A stretch of 64,000 bases of DNA from contig CM050446.2 of the NCBI GenBank assembly GCA_027563935.2, forward strand, positions 31,127,501-31,191,500, given 5' to 3'. Position numbers and translations under genes: made by a program. This DNA is from Costus lasius. Taxonomy: Eukaryota > Streptophyta > Magnoliopsida > Zingiberales > Costaceae. Position 1 is the first letter of the stretch, and the number at the start of each line of letters is the position of its first letter. Of this stretch, positions 20,241 to 32,012 are shown piece by piece. The notes beneath the pieces are model-generated. The model searched no databases and was not told the DNA's origin. It worked only from the letters and a program-made list of their open reading frames with translations.

Positions 20241-21360
20241 ATGCTCGATAAAATGGGAGAGGGTCGTGAGATGAGGGAAGAGAAAACGCGTCGGAAAGGT
20301 GCAGGGAAGCCGGTAGAAAACATGACGAAGATAGCGATGAGTTCGATTAGGGCAACACGAATGCGAATGAAGAGAATGACACCCAACTAAATAATATAGC
20401 GCACTAACCTCGTAGCAAATTTAGCGAATTCCTGCAGCTCTCTTAGTGCATTTTATGCTTAGCATGCGTTGGGGGATTGCAGTTGTGCGGGGTTCAGCTC
20501 ACGCACCTACGCAGCTGAAACAAACCAAGACAAGAGATGCCACGCCTCCGATGGACGGATAGCCGTGGGTGAAGGAGAAAGGAGAAAAATCGCAGCAAAG
20601 AAACATGCAAGAGAATGACAAACAGGCGAACCTGACCCACTGGAAAGGTGAGATTTACTTCAAACCGAAAGCGGAACAACTTGGAATCGAAGAGACGTCT
20701 TTGACCCGAACATGATGAAGACAAGACTCCGGCTTGTCTTCACAACCGCTAGCGACTCTCAGCTCACCAGGAGATCTCTCAACACCAAAGAGAACTGCTT
20801 AACACTTAGCCTTACCTCCTCTTTTATAGAATAAGAGGGGAGGGAACAAACAAAATACACAAGAGACACTCAACTCTAACCACCTACCAACTCTTGTAGG
20901 CCACAAAAGTGGTCAAGCTGCAACTACAAGACAAGGAATAATAGCTACCTAATATTCTCCGAAGCTGGTCGTGTGATTCTGCGTCCTTGTACGGGGGCGG
21001 TTTAGACGCACTCCGAGCATACGGCAACAAAACAGCAAAACTTCGATGTTGTGGGTTGGGTCACCACCGTCGCGGCTCATTCTTGGGCTGTGTTGCTAAT
21101 CAGATTACGCGGCCCACTTGGAGTTGGATCTTCAGGGGGTCGGCTCGTAGTGCCCTTGGGCTGCGCCGCTTTGGTATGGATGGAAAGAGGGCTAATGACG
21201 CCCAAGAAACGGTCCGGGGGCTTACTTTGGCGTTGGGATCGCCGGATTTCCACCTTGTTGGGCTCCTTTGGGTCGTCATGGGGTGGAGCAACATGGTAGG
21301 GGGGGGGGGGGGCAGTGCACATCGAATTGGGGTCATCGGGGCTGCAAAGTGCCTTCAGGG
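20241..21360 (-). repeat. second gypsy-LTR-like block, related to the G1 LTR
   Basis: Its lower end (CGATAAAATGGGAGAGGGTC) resembles the end of the G1 LTR, and a TATA-like TCTATAAAAGAGG (minus) lies at about 20823-20835. At 21190-21270 the minus strand encodes IRRSQRQSKPPDRF, which looks like the linker or tail of a retrotransposon polyprotein, but it is too short to assign. A run of 14 G is at 21299-21312. No intact gene was found. Confidence 0.4.
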
Positions 21361-21690
21361 TCGAACACGGCCTGGCCGTGATAGTGAGCATGGCCGTGTT
21401 CAGAGTCGGCGCGATCCACAGAATCGAGCACGGCCTGCCCGTGCTTGGAATCACGCTCGTGCTTGGTGTTGTCGAAATCCATGGAGTCGAGCATAGCCTG
21501 CCCATGCTTGGAATCACGCCCGTGATTGGCGTTGTCGAAATCCACAGAGTCGAGAACGGCTTGCCCGTGCTTGGAATCACGCCCGTGCTTGGCGTTGTTA
21601 AAATCCACAGAGTCGAGCACGGCCTGCCCATGCTTGGCATTGTCGAAATCCACAGAGTCGAGCACGGCCTGCCCGTGCCCGAGAGCACGC
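21361..21690. repeat. 63-bp tandem repeat with CACGG/CCGTG words
   Basis: GTTGTCGAAATCC-type starts lie at 21468, 21531 and 21594 (63-bp steps) and at 21639 (45 bp, an 18-base deletion). Each unit holds a word like GAGCACGGCCTGCCCGTGC. Because 63 is a multiple of three, all frames give repetitive translated stretches; these are not genes. Confidence 0.85.
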
Positions 21691-21864
21691 CCGTGTTCGG
21701 CGTTCGCGTCTTCGGGGGACCGTGTCACGGCCGTGACAAGGCACACGGCTTGGCCGTGTCGGGGTCTAGGCAACTCTGACGGGGGTGAAAATTCCAGGGA
21801 AAATTCCTGGGGTCCTGGGGAGTCTCCCCAAGTGTCTTTTGGAGGGGTTGGAATGCCCTCAAGT
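21671..21864. repeat. gypsy LTR-like segment A (copy of 34511-34715)
   Basis: About 195 bases match 34511-34715 at roughly 87 percent by eye, including GTGTTCGGCGTTCGCGTCTT and AACTCTGACGGGGGTGAAAA. It contains the 14-base palindrome GTCACGGCCGTGAC (21724-21737). It ends at CCTCAAGTGT, where the E2' copia fragment begins. Confidence 0.8.
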
Positions 21865-22942
21865 GTTTCATCAAAAATGAAGATGACCCGTGTGTATATA
21901 AGAGGTTTAGTGGGAGCGTGATTACTTTCCTAGTCCTCTACGTCGATGATATCTTGATCATTGGAAACGATATTCCTGAACTACATGTGGTTAAGGCATG
22001 GTTAAGAAAATGTTTCCAGATGAAAGATTTAGGAGAAGCAGCCTATGTATTAGGTGTGAAGATCTACAGAGATAGATCAAAGAGGCTTCTCAGGCTGTGC
22101 CAGAGTACTTACATCAATAAAGTCCTGGAGAGATTTCATTTAGAAAATTCTAAAAGAGGATATCTTCCAGTCAGACATGGTCTGAATCTTTCAAAGAGTC
22201 AGTGTCCACAAACACAGACTGAGAAAGATGAAATGGACAATACGCCTTATGCTTCGGCTATTGGGTCCATTATGTATGCGATGTTGTGTACTCGCCCAGA
22301 CGTCGCTTACGGGTTAAGCGTGACCAGTCGGTTCCAAAGTAATCCAGGGAAGGCACACTGGATTGCAGTCAAGAACATTTTGAAATATCTTCGGAAGACC
22401 AAAGATATGTTCTTGATATATGGAGGTCAGGAAGAACTCAGTATTGAAGGATATACTGACGCTTCGTTCCAATCTGACCAGGATGATTTCCGATCGCAAT
22501 CAGGCTATGTTTTTAGCTTGAATGGAGGAGCAGTAGTGTGGAAGAGTTTCAAACAATCAATTGTTGCTGATTCCACAACAGAAGCCGAGTATGTTGCAGC
22601 CTCGGAAGCATCCAAGGAGGCAGTGTGGATTCGTAAGTTCGTTCAGGAACTTAGTGTTGTTCCTTCGAGTGTAGATCCATTGGTTATCTTCTGTGATAAC
22701 ACTGGAGCAATAGCACAAGCAAAGGAACCACGGTCGCACCAGAAGTCCAAGCACATACAGAGAAGGTTTCACTTGATCCGGGAGATCATAGATCGAGGAG
22801 AGATCAAGATCTGTAAGGTTCATACAGATGACAATCTAGCTGACCCGCTTACAAAGCCTCTGGCGTAGCAGAAGCATGAGAAGCACTGTAATAATATGGG
22901 TTTGAGATTTCTCAACCATTAGATTAAGTGCAAGTGGGAGAT
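21865..22942 (+). pseudogene. E2': 3' fragment of copia pol (RT end and RNase H)
   Basis: The fragment matches 29256-30333 of E2 over its whole 1078 bases with few differences. It starts inside RT just before the YVDD box (LYVDDILIIGND) and includes RNase H. Stops at 22866-22868 (TAG for CAG) and 22921 end the frame. It runs directly into the LTR at 22943, so it shares that LTR with E2 and forms a tandem array. The left junction has only a GTTTCATC-sized microhomology and no target duplication. Confidence 0.9.
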
Positions 22943-24621
22943 TGTTGGGGTATGCCCTTAAGGCTAATGTTTGAGGCCTTGGGATTATATCAGTATCATG
23001 TATAAACTCAATGTTTATAAAGGCAATGGTTGTTATTCAGGTTGTTGCATTATCTACTGCCATATGTATACTTCTGAATAATGTCTCAATGCTGTTCAGC
23101 TTGGCTGACATGCAGTATTGTCCTTAGTCGAGATATCTTGGTGAACATGAGATAGCCTTGATATGATTGAGACTAATATGTGTTCTAATCTTATAGGATG
23201 CTTCGAGCATGGAATAAGATGTAGACTCATGGGTACATTGGATGTACTGGACAGACCCTACTTAGGATATTCAATTGTTTGTCACAATGTGAATAATCCT
23301 TATAAGCAAACAAGTGGCATACTTCCTCTGACTTGAGATCACTTGTGTTTCTAAATGATGATTGGCATTGTCTTGAGGTAGTTCAATATCATTTGAAACA
23401 TAATGGTTATAGATTATCTTGGATAATGAGCATGAGTCATGTTTGGGCTCTAGTGATAGATATAGGATTGCCTTCTCCTTGTTTGGAGTGTGATGTTCTA
23501 AAGGGGCCCTCTGGATGAGATGGTTGAGAAAGTGTATGGCCATACCCAGATGACTATGTTCATCTGATCTAACCACTCTCATCATATTGGAGTTACAGGC
23601 TTGACATGCTTATCCAATAAGAACATCCAGTGGCAAAGGAAACAAGTATGCCTAGTGAATTGAATTCACACTTATGCTATGGTTTGGGTGTAGTCTTGGA
23701 AGACTCTTTCCTTTATATCGGGAGACAGTGATGTGTTGCTAGATACCCCTCTCTGTTCGTGATAACGTAAGTTGTCGTTACCGACATTTAAAGGAAACCC
23801 TTAGGGTCGCACAATTTGATGATATGGCTTACTTAAGTCAGATCGTGTGGACTGAATTGTTTTGGTTCAGTTTAAAGGGATTTAAACTCTGATTGTAAGT
23901 GAGATCTGGTCTGATCATGTTTGATTGATTAGGGCTTGAGATCGGTAAGCTTCGATCGAGAGAAATGATGCTAGATCGGTGAGATCAAGAGCATCAAGAG
24001 ATGGATGGTTAGATCTTGAACCTTTTGGTTCAATATGATCTAGGACAATGCTTGGTTTAATTTGGTCTTTGAACCAAATTCAATGAACCGGTTCACTTAA
24101 TGTGAGCGCATGGTTCAAGGGGAGAAGAGAAGCGATCGGTTCACTTGGGGTGAACGCATGGGTGATCGCATGATCGCATGAACGTTGAGGGTTTACTATT
24201 TTTGGAAGTCATGCTTTCCAAAATATTCTTCACGCCTCCACGTTCGAGAGGATTGCTCTATACTCGCCTCTCCTCTCTCGTGTCGTGAAGCTCTTCTTCA
24301 CGCCAAGAAGAATTCGATAAGCCGAGAGATCTCATCCCTTCACTCGATCAGGAGACTTGGAAATCCTTGCTAGCACAAGGAACGACAAGGAGAAGCCTCT
24401 CTCATCTTGTGTGCGCACGCTTTGGAGGAGAGCCGCATCGTTCTCTGCTTCCAAGTAGCCATCCAAGCAATGGCATCGGTATGATCTTGTGTTGATCTTT
24501 ACAAAGTTTTAAGTTGATCATATATGTGCATACCAATCGATCTTGTAGGAAACCCTAGATTCCGCTTTGCGATTTTATATATGTGCATATTAGGGTTTCC
24601 CCACCCCTTAAGTGACTTTCA
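22943..24621 (+). repeat. LTR shared by E2' and E2 (1679 bp)
   Basis: TGTTGGGGTATGCCC...GTGACTTTCA. It serves as 3' LTR of E2' and 5' LTR of E2. The start exon ATGGCATCG (24470-24478) and donor GTATGA (24479) lie 143 bases before its end. Confidence 0.95.
24470..24478 (+). other. predicted gag exon 1 inside the LTR (ATG GCA TCG)
   Basis: Three codons, Met-Ala-Ser, end exactly at a GTATGA donor. The acceptor TTCTTGCAATGTTGTAG ends at 26401, with a CTAAC branch-like word 36 bases upstream. Phase is kept (0 to 0), and the second exon continues directly into the gag frame, which has no Met of its own before the conserved gag region. The minus-strand relative E5 begins MAS as well. Read without splicing, the frame stops at TGA two codons on. 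Confidence 0.65.
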
Positions 24622-24623
24622 AT

Positions 24624-24635
24624 TGGTATCAGAGC
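24624..24635 (+). promoter_or_regulatory. primer binding site of E2
   Basis: TGGTATCAGAGC two bases after the LTR; matches initiator Met tRNA. It falls inside the predicted intron. Confidence 0.95.
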
Positions 24636-26401
24636 AGGTTCTGGTATGTTATATGATTGCTTAATGTGTGATCCTTGTTTGCGTTTGTTTAGATCTAGAG
24701 TTTACATGCGAGAATACATGCTAGTTATTAGATGTTGGCGCATGTATGATGTTTACTTGTTGCCGCATGCTAAAGATTTTTTGTCAAAAACTTATCTTGC
24801 GCGCATCCACTAGATCTATAAGCGCCTACTTTAAAAACCTTAGACGGGTTATTAGGGTTGAAGTCGTCATCCTGTCTAGACCCAACAGTCTGATCAGACT
24901 ATCTGATAGCCTAGATGGGTCGACCAGATGGCACCTATGCGCAAGCATCAGGTGGCTATAGGTCGACTGCAGAAGGGCGTGTAGCGATGTCTGATTGAGA
25001 CAACCAGTGAACGCTCATGATTAAGGCCCGGGGTCACACCCGCTTGCCAGAACTCATGAGAGACGTTTAGCCCTTAAGGCATGCATTGTTGACCATGAGG
25101 TCGACTCAAGTCGGTTATGACTTGGAGCATGCAAGGGCAGTGGGTCTGACTACGAATGATGAGTGGATCCCTATTAATGGACCGTTGTAAGGTAGTAGGG
25201 CTCATGAGGAAATAAAATTGATGCCAATGGGATTTTCGAAAAATTTATTTTCCTGTTTGGATCACATGTTGTTTGTATAAAATGAATGAATGTCTATTTC
25301 ATCTTATGTGGGCTGCCCAATTAATGTGTGCTGTGCTGGGGCCTGCGTGCCTGGATTAAATTGTGAATTTTATTGTGATCTGCGCATCACATTTTAATTA
25401 ATTTATAAAGTGTAATTGACCTGCGTGTCAATCATGTCTAGATAGATTAAATTGTAATTTAATCAGACATGAGCACAGAGCACACATGGCAGAAGCACTT
25501 GCAGCAAGTGGCTTCACCAGTGGGAGGTCTAGAGTTCGACTCTAGGACAGGCGCATGCTACCTGGTGGGTGCATCTGAGCTGCAGAGGGCGCTTGGGCCT
25601 GGGCTGGGCCAGATGGATTTGCAAAAAGACCCATGAAGAGCTCAAGTGAAGACTTAAGTTAAATTAAGGTCTTACTTAGGCTTAATGGGCTTTTACCACA
25701 TAAGATCATCATGCTTTCAATTTACTGTTTAAGTAATTTAGTAACTGCATGATTTATTCTTCTGCTATCACCATAGGATTTGTATGATAGTAAGAAGATA
25801 AAAGGACCGTTAAAATCCAACGATGAATATCAAGCACGTAAGCCTTCTGACGCGAAACCTCACTGTTCTGACTATCGTTGGGACCGTGTTGTACCCACTC
25901 AGTGGGCACGCCCATCTATCTTCAGACGGTGTGTGATTACACCTGCGTGTTACAGAGAAGGGATTTATCGCTTCTCGTTGCTCAGCATAGCACGTGGTGG
26001 TCCAGGGAGTAGGTCAGGTCAGCTTGACCATGTAGGCTACATATTGAGCATATGGTAGCCATATGGAGGCAGCCATCTGTGGGATCAGAGACTGTGTTGT
26101 ACCAACTCAGTTGGCACAGTCTGCTGGATTGCCCAGATGAAGGGGAATCGCACGGGTTGGCGATTGGCAGGGATTGCCTACCAGAGATTAGTGCTTGTAC
26201 TCTCTGTGCATCTTATCTCGCCTGAGCGGGACGCGGAGACCAAGTATGAAATCTGGATCCCATCTCACTAAAAGAGTTTCACTCTTTCGGACTGTTTTAC
26301 TGGATTTTTCAGTCAGATAAAATAGTGAGAAAAGAATCATTCTTAAGTCCTGGATTGATTCTAACATTGATACTGACCTTGTTGTTCTTGCAATGTTGTA
26401 G
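24636..26401 (+). promoter_or_regulatory. leader of E2 with palindrome and stem-loops
   Basis: No coding frame. Structured items: the 14-base palindrome AGTCTGATCAGACT (24887-24900); CAAGTC-GGTTAT-GACTTG near 25109; a tRNA-like hairpin CTAGAG-TTCGA-CTCTAG near 25530; and two stem-loops with TCA loops and a TTGTA bulge at 25885-25910 and 26090-26121. All would be removed by the predicted splice. Confidence 0.6.
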
Positions 26402-29400
26402 ATTACTGCAGCAACGAACACCACAGCGTTCAATGTGCGATCCTTACTGGAAAGGGAGAAGTTTGCTGGGCCAAACTTCTCAGACTGGTATGGACACCTT
26501 AAGATTGTTCTTAAGGCTGAGAGGAAGCTGTATGTCCTCGAGACGGCAATACCGCCTCAACCCGTTGCGAACGCTGCAAGGGCGGTTCGGGATGCTTATG
26601 AGAAGCATGTCAATGATAGCATTGATGTCGCTTGCCTTATGCTTGCGTCTATGATGCCAGAGCTTCAGCGTCAGCATGAGGATTTATCTACTATTGAAAT
26701 TATAGCAAATCTCAAGATGCTGTATGCTGCACAGGCAAGGACTGAACGCTATAACTTGACTAAACTTTTCTTTCAGAGCAAACTGACTGAAGGGAGTCCA
26801 GTGGGAGCTCACGTACTCAAGATGATTGGGTACAAGGAGGCTCTAGAGAAACTGGGACACACCATCAATCAGGAGCTTGTTGTAGATATTATCTTGCAGT
26901 CTCTCCCGGCCTCTTTCGATCCGTTCATCATTAATTTTAATATGAACAAGATCGACTGTACCCCGGCAGAGTTACTGAACATGCTCTATACTACAGAGTA
27001 GACTCTTGAAAAGGGAAAGCCTTCATCCTCTGTCTTGATGATTCCTTCCAGGAACAAGAAGAAGGGGAAGAAGGGCAAAGCCCCTGTCAAGAGCTACAAC
27101 AAGGCTCTGAAACAAAAGATCAAGCGGTCGAAGGAATACAGATGTTTCCATTGTGGCCAGCTGGGTCACTGGAAGAAGGACTGTAAAGCGCTCCAAGGAG
27201 ACAAGAAGGGAAGCAAGCCTTTCGCTTCTGGCTCAGGTATTTTCGTGACTGAAGTCATGGTATCTTCTTCTTCTATTTCATGGGTGTTGGACACTGCATG
27301 TAGAGTTCACATTTGTTCAAATGTACAGGAACTCAAGAGAAGAAGACAGGTGGGACAGCATGAGGTGGACCTACGAGTAGGAAACGGGGCACGGGTTGCT
27401 GCTGTTGCTGTAGGAGAATATCACATCTCTTTACCATCTGGTCTTGTATTAGAACTGGACAATTATTATTTTGTACCAAGCATAACTAAGAATATTATCT
27501 CTATTCCTGCTCTTGTCAGGAAAGGGTTTTCCTTTGAATGCAAAACTTCAAAGTGTTATATTTCTTTAGATAATATTGTTTATGCTACTGGGTCGATTAA
27601 CAATGGGTTATTCATGTTGGACATGGAATGTTCTGTACAACAAATTGATAATAAGAAAGCCAAATATGCTGATGACAGCACCTTGCTATGGCATAGTCGT
27701 TTAGGCCATATTAACAAGAAGCGCATTAAGCGGTTGCATGAACATGGACTGCTGGGATCATTCTCCTATGAGGAGCTTGATACATGCAAAGCTTGTTTAA
27801 TGGGTAAAATGACGAAGTCTCCTTTTTCTAATAAAGGTCAAAGGGCTTCAAGTTTACTTGACCTCATTCACAGTGATGTGTGTGGGCCATTTAGTAAACA
27901 TGCCAGAGGTGGCTATTCATACTTCATTACCTTTACTGATGATTTCAGTAGGTATGGTTATGTCTATCTAATGAGACATAAAAGTGAATCTTTTGACAAG
28001 TTCAAAGAGTTCAAAAATGAAGTACAAAATCAGCTAGGCCGAAATATCAAGGCACTTCGCTCAGATCGAGGTGGAGAATACTTGAGTCGAGAGTTTACTG
28101 ACTATCTGAAGGAGTGTGGGATTATCTCACAGCTCACTCCGCCAGGAACACCGCATTGGAATGGTGTGTCCGAGAGGAGAAATAGAACCTTACTGGATAT
28201 GGTTCGTTCAATGATGAGTCAGGCTACTCTACCTTACTCCTTTTGGGGATTTGCACTGGAAACAGCTGCAAAGGTACTAAACCGAGTGCCATCCAAGGCT
28301 GTTTCAAAGACTCCATATGAGTTATGGTATGGGAAATAGCCGAGCTTGACATTTATTAAAATCTGGGGTTGCGAGGCTTATGTCAAAAAGCTCGCCTCTG
28401 GGAAACTGGAGAGCAGATCTGATAAATGTATCTTTGTCGGTTACCCTAAAGAAACAAAGGGTTATTATTTCTACGATCCCAAGGAGAACAAAGTATTTGT
28501 TGCTCGAACGGCTATTTTTCTTGAGAAGGAATTTCTTCTGCAAGAGGCCAGTGGGAGAGAAATAAGGCTGGATGAGAATCCAGAAGAAGGACAAAGTAGT
28601 CAAACTCAGTTGGATGAGCCTGAGCCAATAGAACAGGTTATTGAACAACCTGAGGCTCAGATATCACGGGAACCGCGAAGATCGGGAAGGATCCGTCGAC
28701 AGCCTGAGCGCTATGACGGAGTCTACATCATTGATGATGAACCCCTCACTTATGCGGATGCGGTCAGTGGACCGGAATCAGCGAGATGGCTTGAAGCTAT
28801 GCGAGCCGAGATGGACTCCATGTCAGATAACCAAGTCTGGGATTTGGTTGATCCGCCTCCGGGAGTAATCCCTATAGGCTGTAAATGGATCTTCAAGAAG
28901 AAGATTGACATGGACGGTAACGTGGTTACCTATAAAGGCAGGCTAGTTGCGAAAGGTTTCAAACAAATCTACGGGATAGATTATGATGAAACTTTCTCTC
29001 CTGTAGCCATGTTCAAGTCTATTCGGATTATTCTCGTGATAGCAGCATATTATGATTATGAGATCTGGCAAATGGATGTGAAGACCGCTTTCCTTAATGG
29101 AAAATTAGAAGAGGATGTGTATATGACACAACCTGAAGGTTTCACCAATCCATCAGATCGTCATAAAATATGCAAATTAAAGAAGTCCATTTATGGACTT
29201 AAACAAGCATCAAGAAGCTGGAATATTCGTTTTGATGAATCAATCTGTGAGTTTGGTTTCATCAAAAATGAAGATGACCCGTGTGTATATAAGAGGTTTA
29301 GTGGGAGCGTGATTACTTTCCTAGACCTCTACGTCGATGATATCTTGATCATTGGAAACGATATTCCTGAACTACATGCGGTTAAGGCATGGTTAAGAAA

Positions 29401-30313
29401 ATGTTTCCAGATGAAAGATTTAGGAGAAGCAGCCTATGTATTAGGTGTGAAGATCTACAGAGATAGATCAAAGAGGCTTCTCGGGCTGTGCCAGAGTACT
29501 TACATCAATAAAGTCCTGGAGAGATTTCATTTAGAAAATTCTAAAAGAGGATATCTTCCAGTCAGACATGGTCTGAATCTTTCAAAGAGTCAGTGTCCAC
29601 AAATACAGACTGAGAAAGATGAAATGGACAATACGCCTTATGCTTCGGCTATTGGGTCCATTATGTATGCGATGTTGTGTACTCGCCCAGACGTCGCTTA
29701 CGGGTTAAGCGTGACCAGTCGGTTCCAAAGTAATCCAGGGAAGGCACACTGGATTGCAGTCAAGAACATTTTGAAATATCTTCGGAGGACCAAAGATATG
29801 TTCTTGATATATGGAGGTCAGGAAGAACTCAGTATTGAAGGATATACTGACGCTTCATTCCAATCTGACCAGGATGATTTCCGATCGCAATCAGGCTATG
29901 TTTTTAGCTTGAATGGAGGAGCAGTGGTGTGGAAGAGTTTCAAATAATCAATTGTTGCTGATTCCACAACAGAAGCCGAGTATGTTGCAGCCTCGGAAGC
30001 ATCCAAGGAGGCAGTGTGGATTCGTAAGTTCGTTCAGGAACTTGGTGTTGTTCCTTCGAGTGCAGATCCATTGGTTATCTTCTGTGATAACACTGGAGCA
30101 ATAGCACAAGCAAAGGAACCACGGTCGCACCAGAAGTCCAAGCACATACAGAGAAGGTTTCACTTGATCCGGGAGATCATAGATCGAGGAGAGATCAAGA
30201 TCTGTAAGGTTCATACAGATGACAATCTAGCTGACCCGCTTACAAAGCCTCTGGCGCAGCAGAAGCATGAGAAGCACTGTAATAATATGGGTTTGAGATT
30301 TCTCAACCATTAG
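26402..30313 (+). pseudogene. copia Gag-Pol of E2 (three nonsense codons, no frameshift)
   Basis: One continuous frame of 1303 codons after the acceptor. Gag opens ITAATNTTAFNVRSLLEREK; knuckle CFHCGQLGHWKKDC; protease LDTACR (the Gly after Cys in E1 is Arg here); integrase HHCC and D,D-35-E; RT YVDD; RNase H with the normal STTEAEY. In-frame stops: TAG 26999-27001 between gag and knuckle, TAG 28337-28339 after integrase, TAA 29945-29947 in RNase H; the natural end is TAG 30311. The stops at 28337 and 29945 are simple C-to-T changes of CAG/CAA relative to E1 or E2'. One more difference: RT reads FLDLYVDD where E1 has FLVLYVDD. Because the LTRs are nearly identical, the stops are recent. Confidence 0.92.
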
Positions 30314-30333
30314 ATTAAGTGCAAGTGGGAGAT

Positions 30334-32012
30334 TGTTGGGGTATGCCCTTAAGGCTAATGTTTGAGGCCTTGGGATTATATCAGTATCATGTATAAACTC
30401 AATGTTTATAAAGGCAATGGTTGTTATTCAGGTTGTTGCATTATCTGCTGCCATATGTATACTTCTGAATAATGTCTCAATGCTGTTCAGCTTGGCTGAC
30501 ATGCAGTATTGTCCTTAGTCGAGATATCTTGGTGAACATGAGACAGCCTTGATATGATTGAGACTAATATGTGTTCTAATCTTATAGGATGCTTCGAGCA
30601 TGGAATAAGATGTAGACTCATGGGTACATTGGATGTACTGGACAGACCCTACTTAGGATATTCAATTGTTTGTCACAATGTGAATAATCCTTATAAGCAA
30701 ACAAGTGGCATACTTCCTCTGACTTGAGATCACTTGTGTTTCTAAATGATGATTGGCATTGTCTTGAGGTAGTTCAATATCATTTGAAACATAATGGTTA
30801 TAGATTATCTTGGATAATGAGCATGAGTCATGTTAGGGCGCTAGTGATAGATATAGGATTGCCTTCTCCTTGTTTGGAGTGTGATGTTCTAAAGGGGCCC
30901 TCTGGATGAGATGGTTGAGAAAGTGTATGGCCATACCCAGATGACTATGTTCATCTGATCTAACCACTCTCATCATATTGGAGTTACAGGCTTGACATGC
31001 TTATCCAATAAGAACATCCAGTGGCAAAGGAAACAAGTATGCCTAGTGAATTGAATTCACACTTATGCTATGGTTTGGGTGTAGTCTTGGAAGACTCTTT
31101 CCTTTATATCGGGAGACAGTGATGTGTTGCTAGATACCCCTCTCTGTTCGTGATAACGTAAGTTGTCATTACCGACATTTAAAGGAAACCCTTAGGGTCG
31201 CACAATTTGATGATATGGCTTACTTAAGTCAGATCGTGTGGACTGAATTGTTTTGGTTCAGTTTAAAGGGATTTAAACTCTGATTGTAAGTGAGATCTGG
31301 TCTGATCATGTTTGATTGATTAGGGCTTGAGATCGGTAAGCTTCGATCGAGAGAAATGATGCTAGATCGGTGAGATCAAGAGCATCAAGAGATGGATGGT
31401 TAGATCTTGAACCTTTTGGTTCAATATGATCTAGGACAATGCTTGGTTTAATTTGGTCTTTGAACCAAATTCAATGAACCGGTTCACTTAATGTGAGCGC
31501 ATGGTTCAAGGGGAGAAGAGAAGCGATCGGTTCACTTGGGGTGAACGCATGGGTGATCGCATGATCGCATGAACGTTGAGGGTTTACTATTTTTGGAAGT
31601 CATGCTTTCCAAAATATTCTTCACGCCTCCACGTTCGAGAGGATTGCTCTATACTCGCCTCTCCTCTCTCGTGTCGTGAAGCTCTTCTTCACGCCAAGAA
31701 GAATTCGATAAGCCGAGAGATCTCATCCCTTCACTCGATCAGGAGACTTGGAAATCCTTGCTAGCACAAGGAACGACAAGGAGAAGCCTCTCTCATCTTG
31801 TGTGCGCACGCTTTGGAGGAGAGCCGCATCGTTCTCTGCTTCCAAGTAGCCATCCAAGCAATGGCATCGGTATGATCTTGTGTTGATCTTTACAAAGTTT
31901 TAAGTTGATCATATATGTGCATACCAATCGATCTTGTAGGAAACCCTAGATTCCGCTTTGCGATTTTATATATGTGCATATTAGGGTTTCCCCACCCCTT
32001 AAGTGACTTTCA
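30334..32012 (+). repeat. 3' LTR of E2 (1679 bp)
   Basis: Nearly identical to 22943-24621; same start exon and donor at 31861-31871. It ends GTGACTTTCA and abuts G2 RT. Confidence 0.95.

Larger units (their letters stand above)
22943..32012 (+). mobile_element. E2: full-length copia element, 9070 bp, recent but inactivated
   Basis: LTRs of 1679 bp each (22943-24621 and 30334-32012) differ at only a handful of sites. The primer site is at 24624-24635, a predicted leader intron at 24479-26401, Gag-Pol at 26402-30313, and a polypurine tract before 30334. It sits on the right against the RT of gypsy G2; the next five bases are GATGG. On the left it is fused to E2', so the two are a tandem sharing one LTR, as produced by recombination between copies. 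Confidence 0.93.

Noticed and set aside
21190..21270. Minus-strand IRRSQRQSKPPDRF as a copia linker
   Set aside because: It resembles such linkers but stands alone in LTR-like sequence; too short to call a gene.
21077..21779. Long overlapping open frames on both strands over the 63-bp repeat
   Set aside because: The unit length is a multiple of three, so open frames arise on every strand; the translations are pure repeat without any domain.
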